Shown here: positions 51,780 through 64,000 of the stretch, one piece after another
Position numbering within the stretch: position 1 is the stretch's first letter
Layout of the letters: every line of letters starts with the position of its first letter
Assembly: GCA_018105865.1 (NCBI GenBank)
Contig: CM030835.1
Location: 749,001 to 813,000, forward strand
Source of the DNA: Metaphire vulgaris
Lineage: Eukaryota > Annelida > Clitellata > Crassiclitellata > Megascolecidae
Direction: 5' to 3'
Length of the DNA: 64,000 nucleotides
The notes under the pieces: model-generated
What the model saw: the letters and a program-made list of their open reading frames with translations, nothing else
Database searches by the model: none
What the model was told of the DNA's origin: nothing
Program-made: the position numbers and the translations under genes

Positions 51780-52450
51780 AGTGCATCCCGTGTCTTATAA
51801 TTATGTTGGCTGTAATAGTTAACAAATTGCGGAGGAGGAGGAGGAGGAGGAGGAGGATGCGTGTGTAAATACCTTGCTCGGTCGTCAGAGAAGCAGGTCA
51901 TCTAGTGCTTCGGCGGCATCTCTAGAGTCTAGACACCCAACGCATTCCCCGTTCTCTTTCCTTTATCCGCAATTTAACGGAGGTCACGATTATCTTCCTG
52001 TGGCTATTTGGTCAGTGAACGCAGGTCGAAGACTTCCCACTTATGGGAGACGCTTCGTCCGATAACTCCCTGACGATTCCATCTAAACTGGAGTTTAGAT
52101 TTTTGACGTTACTGCCGCGCTGGAAGTCTGCCCGTAGACCGCCTGCTGGAGAATGCAGCCACTTCGGTGATTTCACGCCCGCCTTCTGCCAACGAGGAGC
52201 GGACCCTGCATGCAAGCTAAGCGGTCTCTGGGGTAGCATATTGGCAGGCCTGTATTATGCCGATCGGCGAATTATGTAGGAAGTCTACGCAGTGCGCACT
52301 CTCTCTACAACTGACTCTGACTGCCTCCTTCTCCTCTCAGGATGCGGCTGCCTAGAGCGGGCGCTGACCCCCTTCAGCAAACACACGCAGTTATTAGCCG
52401 ATGATTAAGCTGCCGATGTCGACCCAATACAACAATCGCATTGAATGTGA
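51780..52450. other. CpG-richer stretch with no recognised gene
   Basis: A (GGA)n tract at 51831-51857 precedes GC-richer sequence with many CG dinucleotides. Plus-strand and minus-strand frames of 75-78 codons overlap near 52012-52279, but neither resembles a known protein. It may be a promoter region of a gene I cannot see. Confidence 0.3.
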
Positions 52451-52459
52451 TAAGTACAA

Positions 52460-53245
52460 TTCATCCAGAAGATAGAACCGGAGCGTGCTAACTAAATCCT
52501 TCGTTCAACAACTGTCATAGTGACAACACTTTTCTGGTAAAGAATTAACTGGCTGATGCCAACCTAGCGTTGATTGGAGTGTAAATCTTAGCCTGTCCCG
52601 TGTAGTTTTTTCTTTTCTGTGGTGTTTTTTGGAGTGCAAGCCTTTGAGACAATTTCCCTTAGATAAGAAACGGATATTGGCGTGAATATAGAATGGCGTT
52701 GTTCAAACGACATGACTTTCATTTGGATATCCAACCGTTAGGCCTACATAAGCCAGAAGTTTCAACCTGTCATGAGCTTAGCGGTTTTTGGTGTATGAAA
52801 ATGTTTTCATAATCCAAAATGCTTCAAATTTTATTCAAATATGTGTTCTGAATTTGCCTTTGAAGCTCTTTGTATTTTTGAAAACTTAGGCTATAACTTA
52901 TCAGGATCCTCCAAGAACAGGCTATGCGCAAAACTATAGAAAAGATGAATTTGAAGTAAAAAATTCCCAGCGCATTTTGTTTTCATTTTTTATTAGCGAA
53001 TTGTGGGTAAAACTTAGTCTTAAAAAATTCCGAATTCGTGCTGTTTCTCCTTCCAACTACCTCGATGCATATGGGCGCCCGGAAGAGATGCAGATGGATG
53101 CAACTACGCCCATCTGGGTGGATGTATTCCTGTGAAATGATGAGAAAAGTAATATTACTAAAAAGGTATCAATTAGTCGTAGGCCTAAAAACAATACACT
53201 ATAACTTAGTACTATTATTCAGATTTTTGTGAGGTCCAATGCCAA
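52460..53245. other. Gap without recognised gene
   Basis: AT-rich sequence; I see no gene and no clear repeat in it. Confidence 0.5.
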
Positions 53246-53250
53246 TATGG

Positions 53251-53391
53251 CAGTGTTGGAGTTGTTAAATTTGAGCTGGGGTGTCGAGGACTGAAATTCA
53301 ATGAATGACAGAGACTGCATGTACCCGATATGCGATTTTTGTGAGGGTTGCAAAGTTAGCTGGGGTCAACCCCCAACACTGCCTAATGGAC
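53251..53391. mobile_element. MITE family M5, copy 3 (inverted)
   Basis: CAGTGTTGGAGTTG at the left and CAACCCCCAACACTG at the right, with the interior in the opposite orientation to the copy at 49851-50012. Flanks CCAATATGG and CCTAATGG are similar, consistent with an aged TSD. Confidence 0.7.
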
Positions 53392-54141
53392 CCTCGCAAC
53401 CAAATTTTTGTGAGGGTCCGGACCCCAGGACCCTCACGGGATTGACGCCTATGGCTCAGTGCTTGGGCCAACTGATATACACTGTAGAATCTGCACAAAA
53501 TTACAAGAGTAATTTTCCCCCGTGACGAATTCCAGACGTCTACAGCCTGGAGTTGCAAAGTGACAATCTGATCGCTTGGCGAATGAACGGGCAACCGTTA
53601 ACGAGCAGCTAAGAGCATAGGAATAACTGGGATGTAACTTTTCCGGAAAAATAGAATGCCTACTTGCACCTTTCAAGGCTTGTGACATTGTGGTTTAAAT
53701 GGTTAGAAAATGACACTCTCGAATCTAATTTCACGCATCCCCACCACCCGCTAGATTGAGCCATGCGACCCACCTTTGGACATTGACCCACAGTTTGGGA
53801 AACACTGCCATACAGTATACAAGATGACCCGACTGAAACCATCTCGAGTACACTCGACCGCAGCAATGTAGCATTGCAACAAATGACTTCACGACGCCAT
53901 TTCCGAAATGCCTGTACCTAAAAGCTGACCGTACTCCTCATTCAGAATACTTGCAGTGACCATCCAGGAAAGGTGCTGCATAAATATCTTGTTAACCTCA
54001 TTGCATTACTTATTATAGCAATCTCAATGTTGCCCTTCAAACCACCCATGAATAATCAGGTGCACTGCACCAACAGCGCCAGCAACACCATAGTGATTAT
54101 GCTACCCACTGTTGACTCTAAATGCCTGATTTTATCAGTTG

Positions 54142-54144
<3 letters not shown>

Positions 54145-54212
<68 letters not shown>
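54145..54212. repeat. (CT)n microsatellite
   Basis: About 34 CT units. Confidence 0.97.
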
Positions 54213-54217
<5 letters not shown>

Positions 54218-54796
54218 CTCTGGGAATTATGTTATGTGTTGTTAGCAAATATATCAGTTGAATTGAAACGTTGACAGAATATAATCTATGAACATGCCCA
54301 AAAAAACCAAACATCAACAACTTCCAAAAAGTGGGAGTCACATCATAAATCCCCCCGTGGCTACGTCCACACACATACATGCACAGCACTAATAAGTAAA
54401 ACCAACTCATTAACAACAAAGCTGTATCCGACACAGAAACTTACTGAGTTTTATGTATGCCTATATTTTCAAACTGACAATGGACACTGTACACTTTATA
54501 CACTGCATCAACACCACAGCAAACGCTATAATCCACATAAAAACCAAATTCAGCAGACAAACAAGATCGTACGCCCTTCAACTAATGGCGCACCGTCCGA
54601 ACTTTGATATAAAACAGAGTCAAAAGCACCTTTCCAGGAACACAGCAACAAATACAAATACCAGAAACACGTACATAATATATGCTTTACATCTTTACCG
54701 GTAATGTAACTTTACAATCTAGCAGCTGTTGCTGAAATAAAAGTAAACACTTTGGCAAAGACAAAGTACTGATATGCATAGACAAAGGTCTTTTAA

Positions 54797-54869
54797 CCCC
54801 TTAACTGGATGCCCCAAGTAACGCTCGTCCATTTTACATTGAGTTACAAATAGTTGCCCAGTTAAGGGG
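54797..54869. mobile_element. piggyBac-like MITE with TTAA TSD
   Basis: A 73-bp element begins CCCCTTAACTGG and ends CCAGTTAAGGGG, perfect 12-bp inverted repeats. TTAA lies directly on both sides (54793-54796 and 54870-54873). The CCC start and TTAA target are the marks of the piggyBac superfamily. Confidence 0.8.
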
Positions 54870-54879
54870 TTAAAATGTG

Positions 54880-57380
54880 CTATTCTTGTTAGGATTGTAT
54901 ATATAAAACATACAATCACAATTCTGAAATGCTTTCAAATCAACATCGTCGACTAGCTGTTGGCGTGCATTCTTACTCTGCAATAACACAATGGATCATC
55001 CTTTTGAAGAGCGTGGCACTGGTCCCATTATGCAGAAAGGTTCATGGAGTGGCAATAACCGACTGCTCAGAAATAAATAATACGCAGAGCGAAATTTCTT
55101 AATTCTTTAGAAACACAATTAGTCAACCAAAATGTCAATACAGGAACAGTCGGCGTGCTGCAACAATGCTCAACAGATGTTTCGAACGAACGGTGCTCAA
55201 CGTCTTATGACGGCAGAAGAAACTCATTAAACCTAAACCCGCTGTCACAGGTCAGAACATTTGGACAGTGCCTCTTCTGAAAAACCACTCAGTCACGCTA
55301 AATTATTTAGAAGCAGGTTCAAATTTAAGAGAAAAGAACTTAATGGATAATTTTTTAAAAGCTCCAGCATATATGACCACACAGTAAAAACCGTTATGGA
55401 AAATGGAAGGTGGATAAATGATAACAAAATAGGAATACTGCTATAATTCATCACTAGATAAATCATTTGGTGTAACAGCAAAATGGCCATTAATCACGTA
55501 AAACAGGTTCCTGGAAAAAATATTAGCAAATGCAGGAAAGCTCAAAACAATGCCAACACTGAAATCTAACTCAAAAACAGATGAAAAACATTATGCAAAT
55601 GAATAATTAAGAACTAAGTCCAGATGAAGCGGCCTTTTAAAAAGCATTGAAACATGCACGTGAATTTGTAGTGCTTGAAGTTACAAGGTCTGGTTTAGCA
55701 ATTCACCAGAACAATAAATATATAACTCGTGTAATTTATGGACAACTAACCACCACGTGAAATCCAAATGAACACAAACGACAATAAGCAACTCTGAAAC
55801 ATGATCAATCACTCCACACATGCAGACCATTTCCCTGCGCAAACATTTCGACCTTTTCTAGAACGACGTAAAGAAAACAACTAACACTACAAATACATGG
55901 CCTGGCACTAAGACAAATGTTGAAAACACCTCTACAGAAGCCTTCTAGGACTCTGGTCTGTTTAAACCACAGGCGGTAAGCACAGTTCTTTTAGACAAAC
56001 TGCGGCTAATTTTGCTCAACAGACTTAAAGCAGCATAATGTGAAAGCTTCACTAATAATGCAAATTGTCATCACAAAACAAGACAATCACTAATTACAGA
56101 TTATGCAAATAAATACATAAAAATCTATTCCAGTTGCAACAGAAAGGCATTGAAACGTATATGTTGACTATTAGCATTTGAAGTTATGTTATCTATTTAA
56201 CTTATTTGACAATCTTTTGCAATTGAAATAAATAATAAGCAATTCCTGGGTCAAAAGCATTGTCAAAATCCAGAACAACACTGTAAGCAAAAGAAGTACA
56301 AGTCAAACAAGCAGCCAGCAGCTACGAAACATGATTAAACAGCAGGAAAGCAATTATTTGTTTACGGTCTGGAGCAACTTTATAACAACATAAATCAGAA
56401 TAACTACTCTAAAAAATCAGTGGCTCAATTAACAAATTGCTTAAACTTCCAGAGAGGGCAGAAGCTTTCTCGAACTCAACTCAATCGTATCAACAGAGTG
56501 TAAGGTAATAGCCAGCACGTTTTCAACAAACTAGAAATTTAACTCAAAAGGATTAACAAGAGCAGAAAGAAATCTTACTGCTGCAGCGGTAAAATGCCTG
56601 CATAAGTAAGGCAACGAGTAAAAATATTTTTAAAATAATAATTCACAGAAGTCCCGCTAATGCCAATCGCATGCTACCAGTGAGAATAGAAAGGAGCCTT
56701 CATTAAACCAATGCAACTCACAAACATGGGCACGCATCATTAACAAACAACAGCTTTCATCTGATTCACGGGTGCCAACGTGATGACAACTATAAGTATA
56801 AAAGCTGCTAGTGGTACTTGCCAAGTAACAGTGATACTGCTCTGGTTAGCATTCACCAAAAAGAACAAGAACACTTTAACCAATTTAAGACTTACCTAAC
56901 ATGCAACAACATTATTACAAAACTCCAGTACATTACAATTATTACATAGGTCATTGCATAAACCTATGCCGCATACTTTTACTCATTTATGCTAGGCAGC
57001 TATCAATATGCTAAATGAACAGCAGTACTTAAGTTACCATATTATTGTACACACACACACACCCAACCATGCACGCATGCATGCACGCACACACACACAG
57101 TAAGTCATAATAGCATCTGAAAGCAAATGTTCAGTGAGGTAAATTAAGCCAGCAACTAAACAAACATCTAGCACAAATTATCTCTAGTGTGATGGTCCAC
57201 AGTGACCCGCAGAGAGGCTTGTTGTTGTGGCTACGTAAATGAATGCGCTTATGCTGGCAAGCTTCCAGATCGTACTTCCGTTGAGAAGCGATGCAGAGAA
57301 CTTCTTACATCGACTTCAGACCACCGCAGAGGCCTTCACGGCTTCTAAAATTCAAAATGTCTACCACATTTACTAATGGT
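54880..57380. other. Gap without recognised gene
   Basis: A-rich sequence with no clear repeats except (CA)n-type tracts at about 57048-57100. It may include 3' UTR of a long PIP5K transcript (minus strand) if the last exon at 57383-57471 is real. Confidence 0.4.
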
Positions 57381-57382
57381 GC

Positions 57383-57471
57383 TCACGCAAAGAGTATAGA
57401 GACAGGGACGTGCCAGGATCTATGCGGAACTACGATGCCAAAATGCACTCGAAAATCTTCAACAACAGTTC
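57383..57471 (-). CDS. Possible alternative last exon of PIP5K1
   Basis: The sequence CTAG/GAACTG at 57471 is an acceptor whose phase fits an internal donor CAG/GTGAGG in the exon 58902-59064. The spliced frame continues 28 codons (TVVEDFRVHFGIVVPHRSWH...) to TGA at 57383-57385. Vertebrate PIP5K1C makes C-terminal splice variants with an RSW-containing tail, and this tail also contains RSW. Support is otherwise only splice phase. Confidence 0.3.
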
Positions 57472-58760
57472 CTAGTATATCTAAGTGGTATGTTCATACC
57501 TAATAACTGCTCTAATAACTGAGAGCTGAGATTTACCATTTTGCATAATTAAAACACATGACCCTGTCCTGCCACCGGAATAGGAGAAGTGACAAACATT
57601 ATAACTACTAATGTTAACTTTAGCAACTAATTACCAGAAAATTTAGAAATTATAGAAACAAAATCCACTCACAATTGAAAATGTATGATTACAAAGTGTG
57701 ATAATAATAAATGTCTATCAAGACTTCATCACACAGTAACAATACTGTATGGATAGCAAATTGCTCTCTGTACCTAAATGTGTATTTTAATTTAGCAATG
57801 TCCTGGATAAAATAAAGCAATTTACATAATGTGGCAAGATATGATAAAACTGAATTTGTTTTATAACCTTCCAGTAAACAAGTGGACAGTCAAATAAAGG
57901 CATGCAAATTATTAGGTCAAGGCTTACTTTACAAATAACCGGATATAATTTTATTTCAATATTTTTGTACAAAAATTGTTTTTAAATGTTCTACACTGGC
58001 AGATTTTTCCAAAAGAAAATTTAGTTTTCCCGAGAATTATATAGCAGAATTCAGTGCAGTCATTGGACCAGTGCTAATTTCTATTCTATGAAATTCAAAT
58101 AATTATGTACTGGGTAAACATTGTGATATGAGTAACTTAAGTTTACACAGTTCTCAGATGCAGAAATGTCCCTGTTAAACCAGATGAAAGTGGAAATGTA
58201 CAAGACATCAGAGATGAAACTGACAGGACTTAATTGAGAACCCAGCATGTGTTGTTTACACAGTAACTAAGGGAAAGCACCACATCGTTCTAGGTACAAG
58301 ACTATAGAATTACTAGTAACTGATATTCTATTCATACATTATGCAAATACTCTTAGCTGTTTTGTGGCAATATTGTTGAATCGCTCAACTTCATTTAAAT
58401 GAAATCTAGCATCAGACATTATCTTTGTCAAACAATGCAGCAGATGGCATTTTATGTCACACTTCACAGCCGCTAACCTTGGAATGATGAGGTGCTTCCA
58501 TTGACTGATTTGCAGTGAAAGTTTGCCTTGCTTTTTTAATGTCTAACAACAAAAATTACTTGACATTCCGTTAGGTGCTTCAAACATGTAAGAAATTCAA
58601 AATAAAATAATGATACTTCTTAAGACTTTGCATTTCATAAATAGAAATGGTAAACTCATCAAAACTGTAGCTGAAAGAAATGTCCAAATATTAAGAATGC
58701 ACCAAATTCGATGAGAAAAGTGATTACAACAATTTGCAACAGACTAGTCAAAGACAAATA

Positions 58761-58766
58761 TTTATT
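58761..58766 (-). promoter_or_regulatory. Possible poly(A) signal for PIP5K1
   Basis: AATAAA on the minus strand, about 140 bases after the stop codon at 58902-58904. Confidence 0.4.
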
Positions 58767-58901
58767 AATAGTTATGTCACACGGCTTTGAATTAAAGCTG
58801 AATTCATGAAAACTTCAACTTGTAAATTTTCATAAAACAACTTACACATTAGAGTTCAATTCATAAATTTTTAAGAGGCTATGCATAACAAGCTGCAATA
58901 A

Positions 58902-61041
58902 TTAGACCTCTTCCTCACCTGAGGCCTCACTACTGAAACTTGCAGGTGGGAAACTTTCTTCTGATGGGTTGCTGCTGGCTGAACAAGCGGTTCCTACGTA
59001 AGAGGGTGACGAGCTACCACCAGTATCAAAATGAACAGTGATATGACCAACAGTCCGTGTAGACCTAACATACAATTTTATAAAACCATGTCAGCAACTG
59101 AAGGACAACATGTAGGAGATTTTACTTCCAAAGTACTTGCACACTATATTACACTAATGTAAACTTAGCATATACAGTTAATATATGTAATTAAAACCAC
59201 AGGCTGAACATTCTAAATGTAAAACAAGAAAATACACAAATGAAACAATTTATTGGCATGTCTAATAATATGGTTAATGCTTTCCACTGATAAAGAGTGA
59301 AAAATGAAAAGCACGCATCTCTTTTTCTTGCTATTTCCTGTTGCATCACAAAGTACAGAAAGTATCATTCGTCAAACAGATGTTGCATCATCATCCACTT
59401 CAGAGGTTGTGACACATGCGTTCAAGTGAACACAGATCGTGTTTTGTAGTAGGTGCTCATAAGTTCAGTGACCGTACAAATTGCGTTGAGGTGTACATGA
59501 CCTGGCACTGTATTCGTAGAATGCAACATACATGCAAAATAATAAAGCATCATCAAGATGAAGCCAATAGAAAGAATGTTTCACTTACTGTACGTGTTTG
59601 TTGACTCCACTCTCACTCGAGAAAAAATTCTGTTTCAGATCTTTCATTGCGCTAGTGCTAGAAGCTTCCACCGTTTCCTCAGAAATGGAAGTTGACAAAA
59701 CAGACGTAGACGAAGTGTTTGACATTGCTGAAAAATGTGCCTGTTTCGGTGGAACAGTCGGCTTTTCTTTGACAGGTTTGGCGGGTGCAGAAGAACGAAG
59801 CTGGCTGTTGTACGGAGGAAGCGGAGTGAGGCGGTTTGGAAGCACATCTGGCCGACCGCCCACAGCACCTAATAAGCAAGACCATTCAGTTGTTCGTATT
59901 CAATTCAAAATTCAAACATTTACAACAAATCTCATGTGAACTTCTTCACTTTACTTCAGAGCTTCTCTTATATAAAAATGTAAAGTTGAAGAGTCAAAAT
60001 AAGTCGGCAGTAGCATATTGGCAACTTAAGCAATTCCACTCTTTTTCTAAGTTATGCAAAACCTATAAACCACCCTTAACTCTAAATAATAATAATTACA
60101 TAATATTTTCATTACACAATAAACTTTACTACTGTCGCGATTACAAACAATTTGCTTACAGAAACACCGCGTCCACAACCACCTCCCAATTAGTCACTCA
60201 ACACTCAGCAGTTTACAGAAAATGTCTATTACACAAATTAGTGACTGCCTGTGATTTCACAATTAAAATAAGATATTATTTGTCATTGAAGATATATCAC
60301 AGAAACTTAAAAGTTAGTCAATCAATCAACAAATTGGGTGTCAGTAGTGTCAAAGCATTGTCATAGTCACTATTATTAATGATGAGAGCAACCAATGTCA
60401 TCAAACTGCACTTCAACATCAGTTTTTAATAGAAAACCATATCAAGCAGAACTAATATATGTGCAATGACACTGAGACAGATCGAATTCACGTCAAAGAA
60501 ATGGATAGATCATTCTGAAGCAGATTGGAAGCAGCTACTGGCACAAAACCTTAACTACTGTATATAATATACTAACATATATTACAAATCAATACATTAT
60601 AGTGGATTGAGAATCACAAGGATCTGAATTGACAACAAATATCAAAAGACACGATAATTCACTCAAATGTAGAAGCCAATAACTAAATCACATTACCTTG
60701 TTCACTGTCAGCAACTGACTTATCAAGAATAGAGGAATCAAACTCGACTATTGATTTCTGTCTGTCAGCAATCGATTTTCGTTTGGAAGGAGTGTGTCGT
60801 AAAGCTGTCAAATCAATAACAGAACCAGACTCAATACTTCAAGATTTCAGTGGCAACAATAAACATAAAACAAAGACCTAAATAAAACAAAGACCTAAAA
60901 AAATCTGCTTCTGCCATTGGAGTCTATTAATAGACATCAAAGGCCATTGGCGTCTATTAATAGACGTCAATGGCTTCTGCCCACCAGTGGGCAGAGCAAC
61001 CGGACTTTGTTGATAAACAGAGCAACACGGACTTTGTTGAT

Positions 61042-61103
<62 letters not shown>

Positions 61104-63896
61104 AGAAGTTTTATTTCATTCTCATCAAACTGGTGTTTTAAACAACAAATACAGGCACAAGATATACTATTCAGCAAACGACCAAAACTTTGAAATTCTT
61201 TAAAAGCACCAAAATGTCTAGCCTCCACTATGAACACCTCTGCACAGCCATAATAAATGAAGATAAATGAAAATGATACTATGAAAATATACTTTAAAGT
61301 ATACTTAACAGTTAGAATGCATATGTGTATGCTGATGCTGATTCTATTTAGTACTGTATTATCAAGTCTAAGCCTTACAACCAGAATTCACAATATTCTT
61401 ACACAGTCAGCTCCATGAATCTTTTTCTCCAGTATAATCAACAATAAAAGTCAAATCTGATAGGGCCAGGACCTATATGACATGCCCTAATGCTATTCAG
61501 TCACCTATAGTAAGCACAATCTCTGGGTAGGTTGTTAAGCAGTTGAAACACATCTGACCATCCCATTCATCAGACCAACTAGCACTTAAGCTTGGCAGCA
61601 CTGGTAACATACTGCTCAGATCTGCACCAGAGGATTGAGGCTAATATTGCAAAAATAATTATTTAGCTACAAAGCTCTTATGAAGGTTTTGCTGCCTGTT
61701 AACTACCATGATACATAAAAATGCTAAGTAAATTAGCACAACATACACACACACATACATACATATACATAAGCACATGTGTGTGTTGGTATCCTATTCT
61801 CAAGGTGTCATTTTACATTCTATAATTGTAATGCTAAATAAATACAGCTGTTCTGGTACACATTCTACAGCATAACAACAGGCAGACAAAAGGCAGACAA
61901 ATCACGAACCAATTGAAAGACAACAGCACCAAAATTCAGCAAGAATCCAATCATGCAAACAAAAAATAAAATATACCAATTGATAAGAAAATCCATTGGA
62001 CATCAATGCAACTAATTACAAGTTACAGCACATATTGGATTCAAATGAATAGCTTTAGCAGCTGGAATACACTTTAGCCAATCGACCGACGTCTAGTTGA
62101 CCATTTGGGGCCAGATTTTATGCTCAGCCACTTGCAGCTCTACTAACACCATAAACATTACATCAGTTCCTTAATACATACATTTTCGTTATAATTATTT
62201 TAAATTTTGCAAATTTTATATGCAAAATATATAAGTCAGCAATTATTAAAATTAAGTAAGGATGCTGTGCTTGCAAAGTAGCCTTTGTCTGCTCAAATGA
62301 ACATGCAAAAATCAATTACCAATTCATACTATATCTGCACTGCACTGTACCGAAAAGAAAACGTTACACTCAAAAACACAGAGCTCCGTGAAGGAGAAAG
62401 TCCATCTTTAACAGAGACAGTGACCTCCCACATGCATAGACAAACAACATCAACACTGATTACAACGACCAGAATCATTAGTCCTCTAAACAGTATAATC
62501 AGAAGTGAAACTGCATGTTGCTGTAAGGTGCTTACCAAGCACAAGTTTTTTAAAACGTGCACACGTTGACCCATGGGTTGACTGGTCTACCACACGTCAA
62601 CATAAAAGTAATAATATTGTAAGCAAATTACCAGCGACAAACTCAGCTTCAGCAATATTTAAAGAAATCATCTGTAATCCACAAGTTCTGAGGCTTTTAG
62701 ATGTGCTATTCAAAGCAAAGGAAGACGACGAGAGATGCTACTTGACTGGATGATGGAAAAGGACTATAAAGACTTAAAGGAGAAAGCTATGAACAGGAAT
62801 GAATGGCAAAATTGGAATACAAAACCTGCCTAAGGGCAGAATACTATGAAGAATTCAAAGCAAAACAGGGTTTCTATTCCTTTATCAACCATTCAGCAAA
62901 TCAAGTCATCTGTAACATTTCTCAAAACCTCATATAAGCAGGATTAGAACTTATGAATTGCAGTAAATTAATGCAACTTGCAAGTTCTTACAAAATCTGA
63001 ACAGGACAAAATTTTAGCCATATCAAATTAAGCTGCTCATTATAAGTAAAAGTAATATTCTGCAATTCATTTTATTTGTCCATCCAACAATACTTAGGGC
63101 ACAATGAATTTGCCCATTGCAGGTCTCAAATGTAACACCGTGTAACTGTGATTCGATACATTTACAAAAACGACAGAATTACAGCATCGTTATCATTTTC
63201 GTAGCCGTCACTCTGTTGCCATTATCACCTTAATTAATTATAACAGCCATTGCTCACACTAAATTATATGAACTGCAGAAAAAGAACAGCAATTGCATAC
63301 AGTCTGCCCCTGTCCGATAACCTTTTCAATACCAAAAGCTACAAATAATCAGTGATTATCAACAAGCTCCTAAAAGCACAAGCATAAATTAAATTTTTAC
63401 ATATTGATCAATTTAAACATTTAATAACAAATAATTGTGAAGGATGTGCTTTCACTTACGAGATGGATTTTTTTTGAAAACAGAATTTGTAAAGAAGCCT
63501 TGAAATCTCTGGGCGTAGAACCCTGGTCGATGGACTGAGATTGAGTCCTGCAAAACATTCATAAAATAGTCAAATAAATGTTGCATTAACTTTAAAAAAT
63601 GCTGTACTTAAACAGATAAGTGGAGATCAAGAAGGCAAGCTCAAGAAAACTAGAAAATGCATAATCTTTGCAGATGATCTTGTTTTACACAAACCCATAC
63701 ATTTTATATGCAAAATATATGAATTCCAAAATTGACAAAGATAGAAGATTCAAAGCCGCTTACCCCATCAGTCACCATGGACTTCAAAGTGTGTTCCAGC
63801 TTCTTAGCAAATCTGTAGCTCTGCAGTATATCGATGACTCCAATGTAAAGCAAGAGACGGTCGCCGCGCACATTACGAGCAGGGATGCCCCCAGTC
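58902..63896 (-). CDS. PIP5K1: Type I phosphatidylinositol 4-phosphate 5-kinase, 3' part
   Basis: Makes PI(4,5)P2 from PI4P at the plasma membrane. Five exons are visible: 63764-63896, 63460-63547, 60697-60804, 59589-59868 and 58902-59064 (stop TAA 58902-58904); phases 2-0-1-1-2 all agree. The 5' part, with most of the kinase core, lies beyond 64000. Diagnostic segments are [53 protein letters not shown] and [12 protein letters not shown], followed by the variable tail with GGRPDVLP, as in vertebrate PIP5K1. The C-terminus is Ser/Glu-rich ([10 protein letters not shown]). The exon contains an internal CAG/GTGAGG donor, so alternative splicing to 57383-57471 is possible. The A, B and C paralogues cannot be told apart. 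Confidence 0.92.
60912..60973. repeat. Two adjacent palindromes around CTATTAATAG
   Basis: CCATTGGCGTCTATTAATAG continuing to 60973 forms a 30-bp palindrome with one mismatched pair. An imperfect palindrome of the same type precedes it at about 60912-60942. The right half recurs at 20924-20943. Confidence 0.75.
61045..61100. repeat. (CA)n microsatellite
   Basis: About 27 CA units in the long PIP5K1 intron, preceded by a duplicated ACTTTGTTGATAAACA segment. Confidence 0.97.
61110..62700. other. PIP5K1 intron, nothing recognised
   Basis: AT-rich intron sequence; I see no exon or clear repeat. Confidence 0.5.
62720..62834 (+). mobile_element. LINE ORF2 C-terminal remnant, family D-like
   Basis: The plus-strand frame [20 protein letters not shown], then NRNEWQNW and KPA-stop, fits the common end of LINE ORF2 proteins. 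It lies in a PIP5K1 intron, antisense to the gene. Confidence 0.65.
63610..63690 (+). mobile_element. Reverse transcriptase active-site fragment
   Basis: The plus-strand frame [18 protein letters not shown] carries the F/YADD catalytic motif of LINE reverse transcriptases. It is only about 25 codons long, lying between two PIP5K1 exons. Confidence 0.6.
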
Positions 63897-64000
63897 CTGT
63901 GTGCAAAACAACTCAACCTCCAACCTCAGTAAACAAAATTCAAAATTTATCATATATTGACGAATAGGGACCACCGTTTTCCGCAGTCCACAGAATTTTG

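Noticed and set aside
59836..60366. 176-residue plus-strand open frame
   Set aside because: It overlaps a PIP5K1 exon and intron on the other strand, and the composition is not protein-like.
62505..62753. 82-residue plus-strand open frame
   Set aside because: Only its last part overlaps a LINE remnant, in another frame. Nothing supports it as a gene.

Overview
The window is animal nuclear DNA: spliced genes with GT..AG introns, one gene per strand block, and long repeat-filled gaps. The gene set (OXR1/NCOA7, RPL11, a CHST11-type chondroitin sulfotransferase, type I PIP5K, and a DUF4062-NACHT-TPR protein of the nephrocystin-3-like kind), the many (AT)n/(TAA)n tracts and the frequent word AGGCCTA suggest a marine invertebrate. 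A deuterostome such as an echinoderm or hemichordate is my best guess; this is inference, not proof.

Layout. 1-7.7 kb, minus: an OXR1/NCOA7 homologue (LysM, GRAM-like and TLDc exons), running off the left edge. 7.7-13.9 kb: repeats, including a hAT-like element with a perfect target-site duplication (TSD). 13.95-18.97 kb, minus: an ankyrin-repeat protein built as one repeat per exon. 19-21.8 kb: LINE tails and a nested MITE. 21.85-26.93 kb, minus: a DUF4062-NACHT-TPR protein with two single-base frame breaks. 27-31.4 kb: LINE fragments, hAT MITEs and a direct/inverted repeat cluster. 31.56-32.83 kb, plus: a two-exon BTB/POZ protein. 34.8-37.8 kb, plus: complete RPL11 with six coding exons, a 5'TOP start and two near-identical intronic H/ACA snoRNA candidates. 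39.3-41.6 kb: a satellite of about 322 bp carrying an 18-bp palindrome in each unit. 41.8-44.3 kb, minus: a CHST11-like sulfotransferase (membrane-anchor exon and catalytic exon; a middle exon was not found). 44.5-57 kb: no gene recognised; microsatellites, MITEs and LINE pieces. 57.4-63.9 kb, minus: the 3' half of a type I PIP5K, with a possible alternative last exon.

The genes do not form a shared pathway; this is an ordinary gene neighbourhood. The strongest non-coding observations are the duplicated H/ACA snoRNA pair in RPL11, the palindrome-bearing satellite, and a dense set of hAT-type MITEs with exact 8-bp TSDs. Three frame breaks (two in the NACHT gene, one in the ankyrin gene) all have the same sign, a missing base at or next to a short repeat or homopolymer, which may point to assembly error rather than gene decay. 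Exon borders were read by eye from splice motifs and phase; they agree internally but have not been tested against transcripts.
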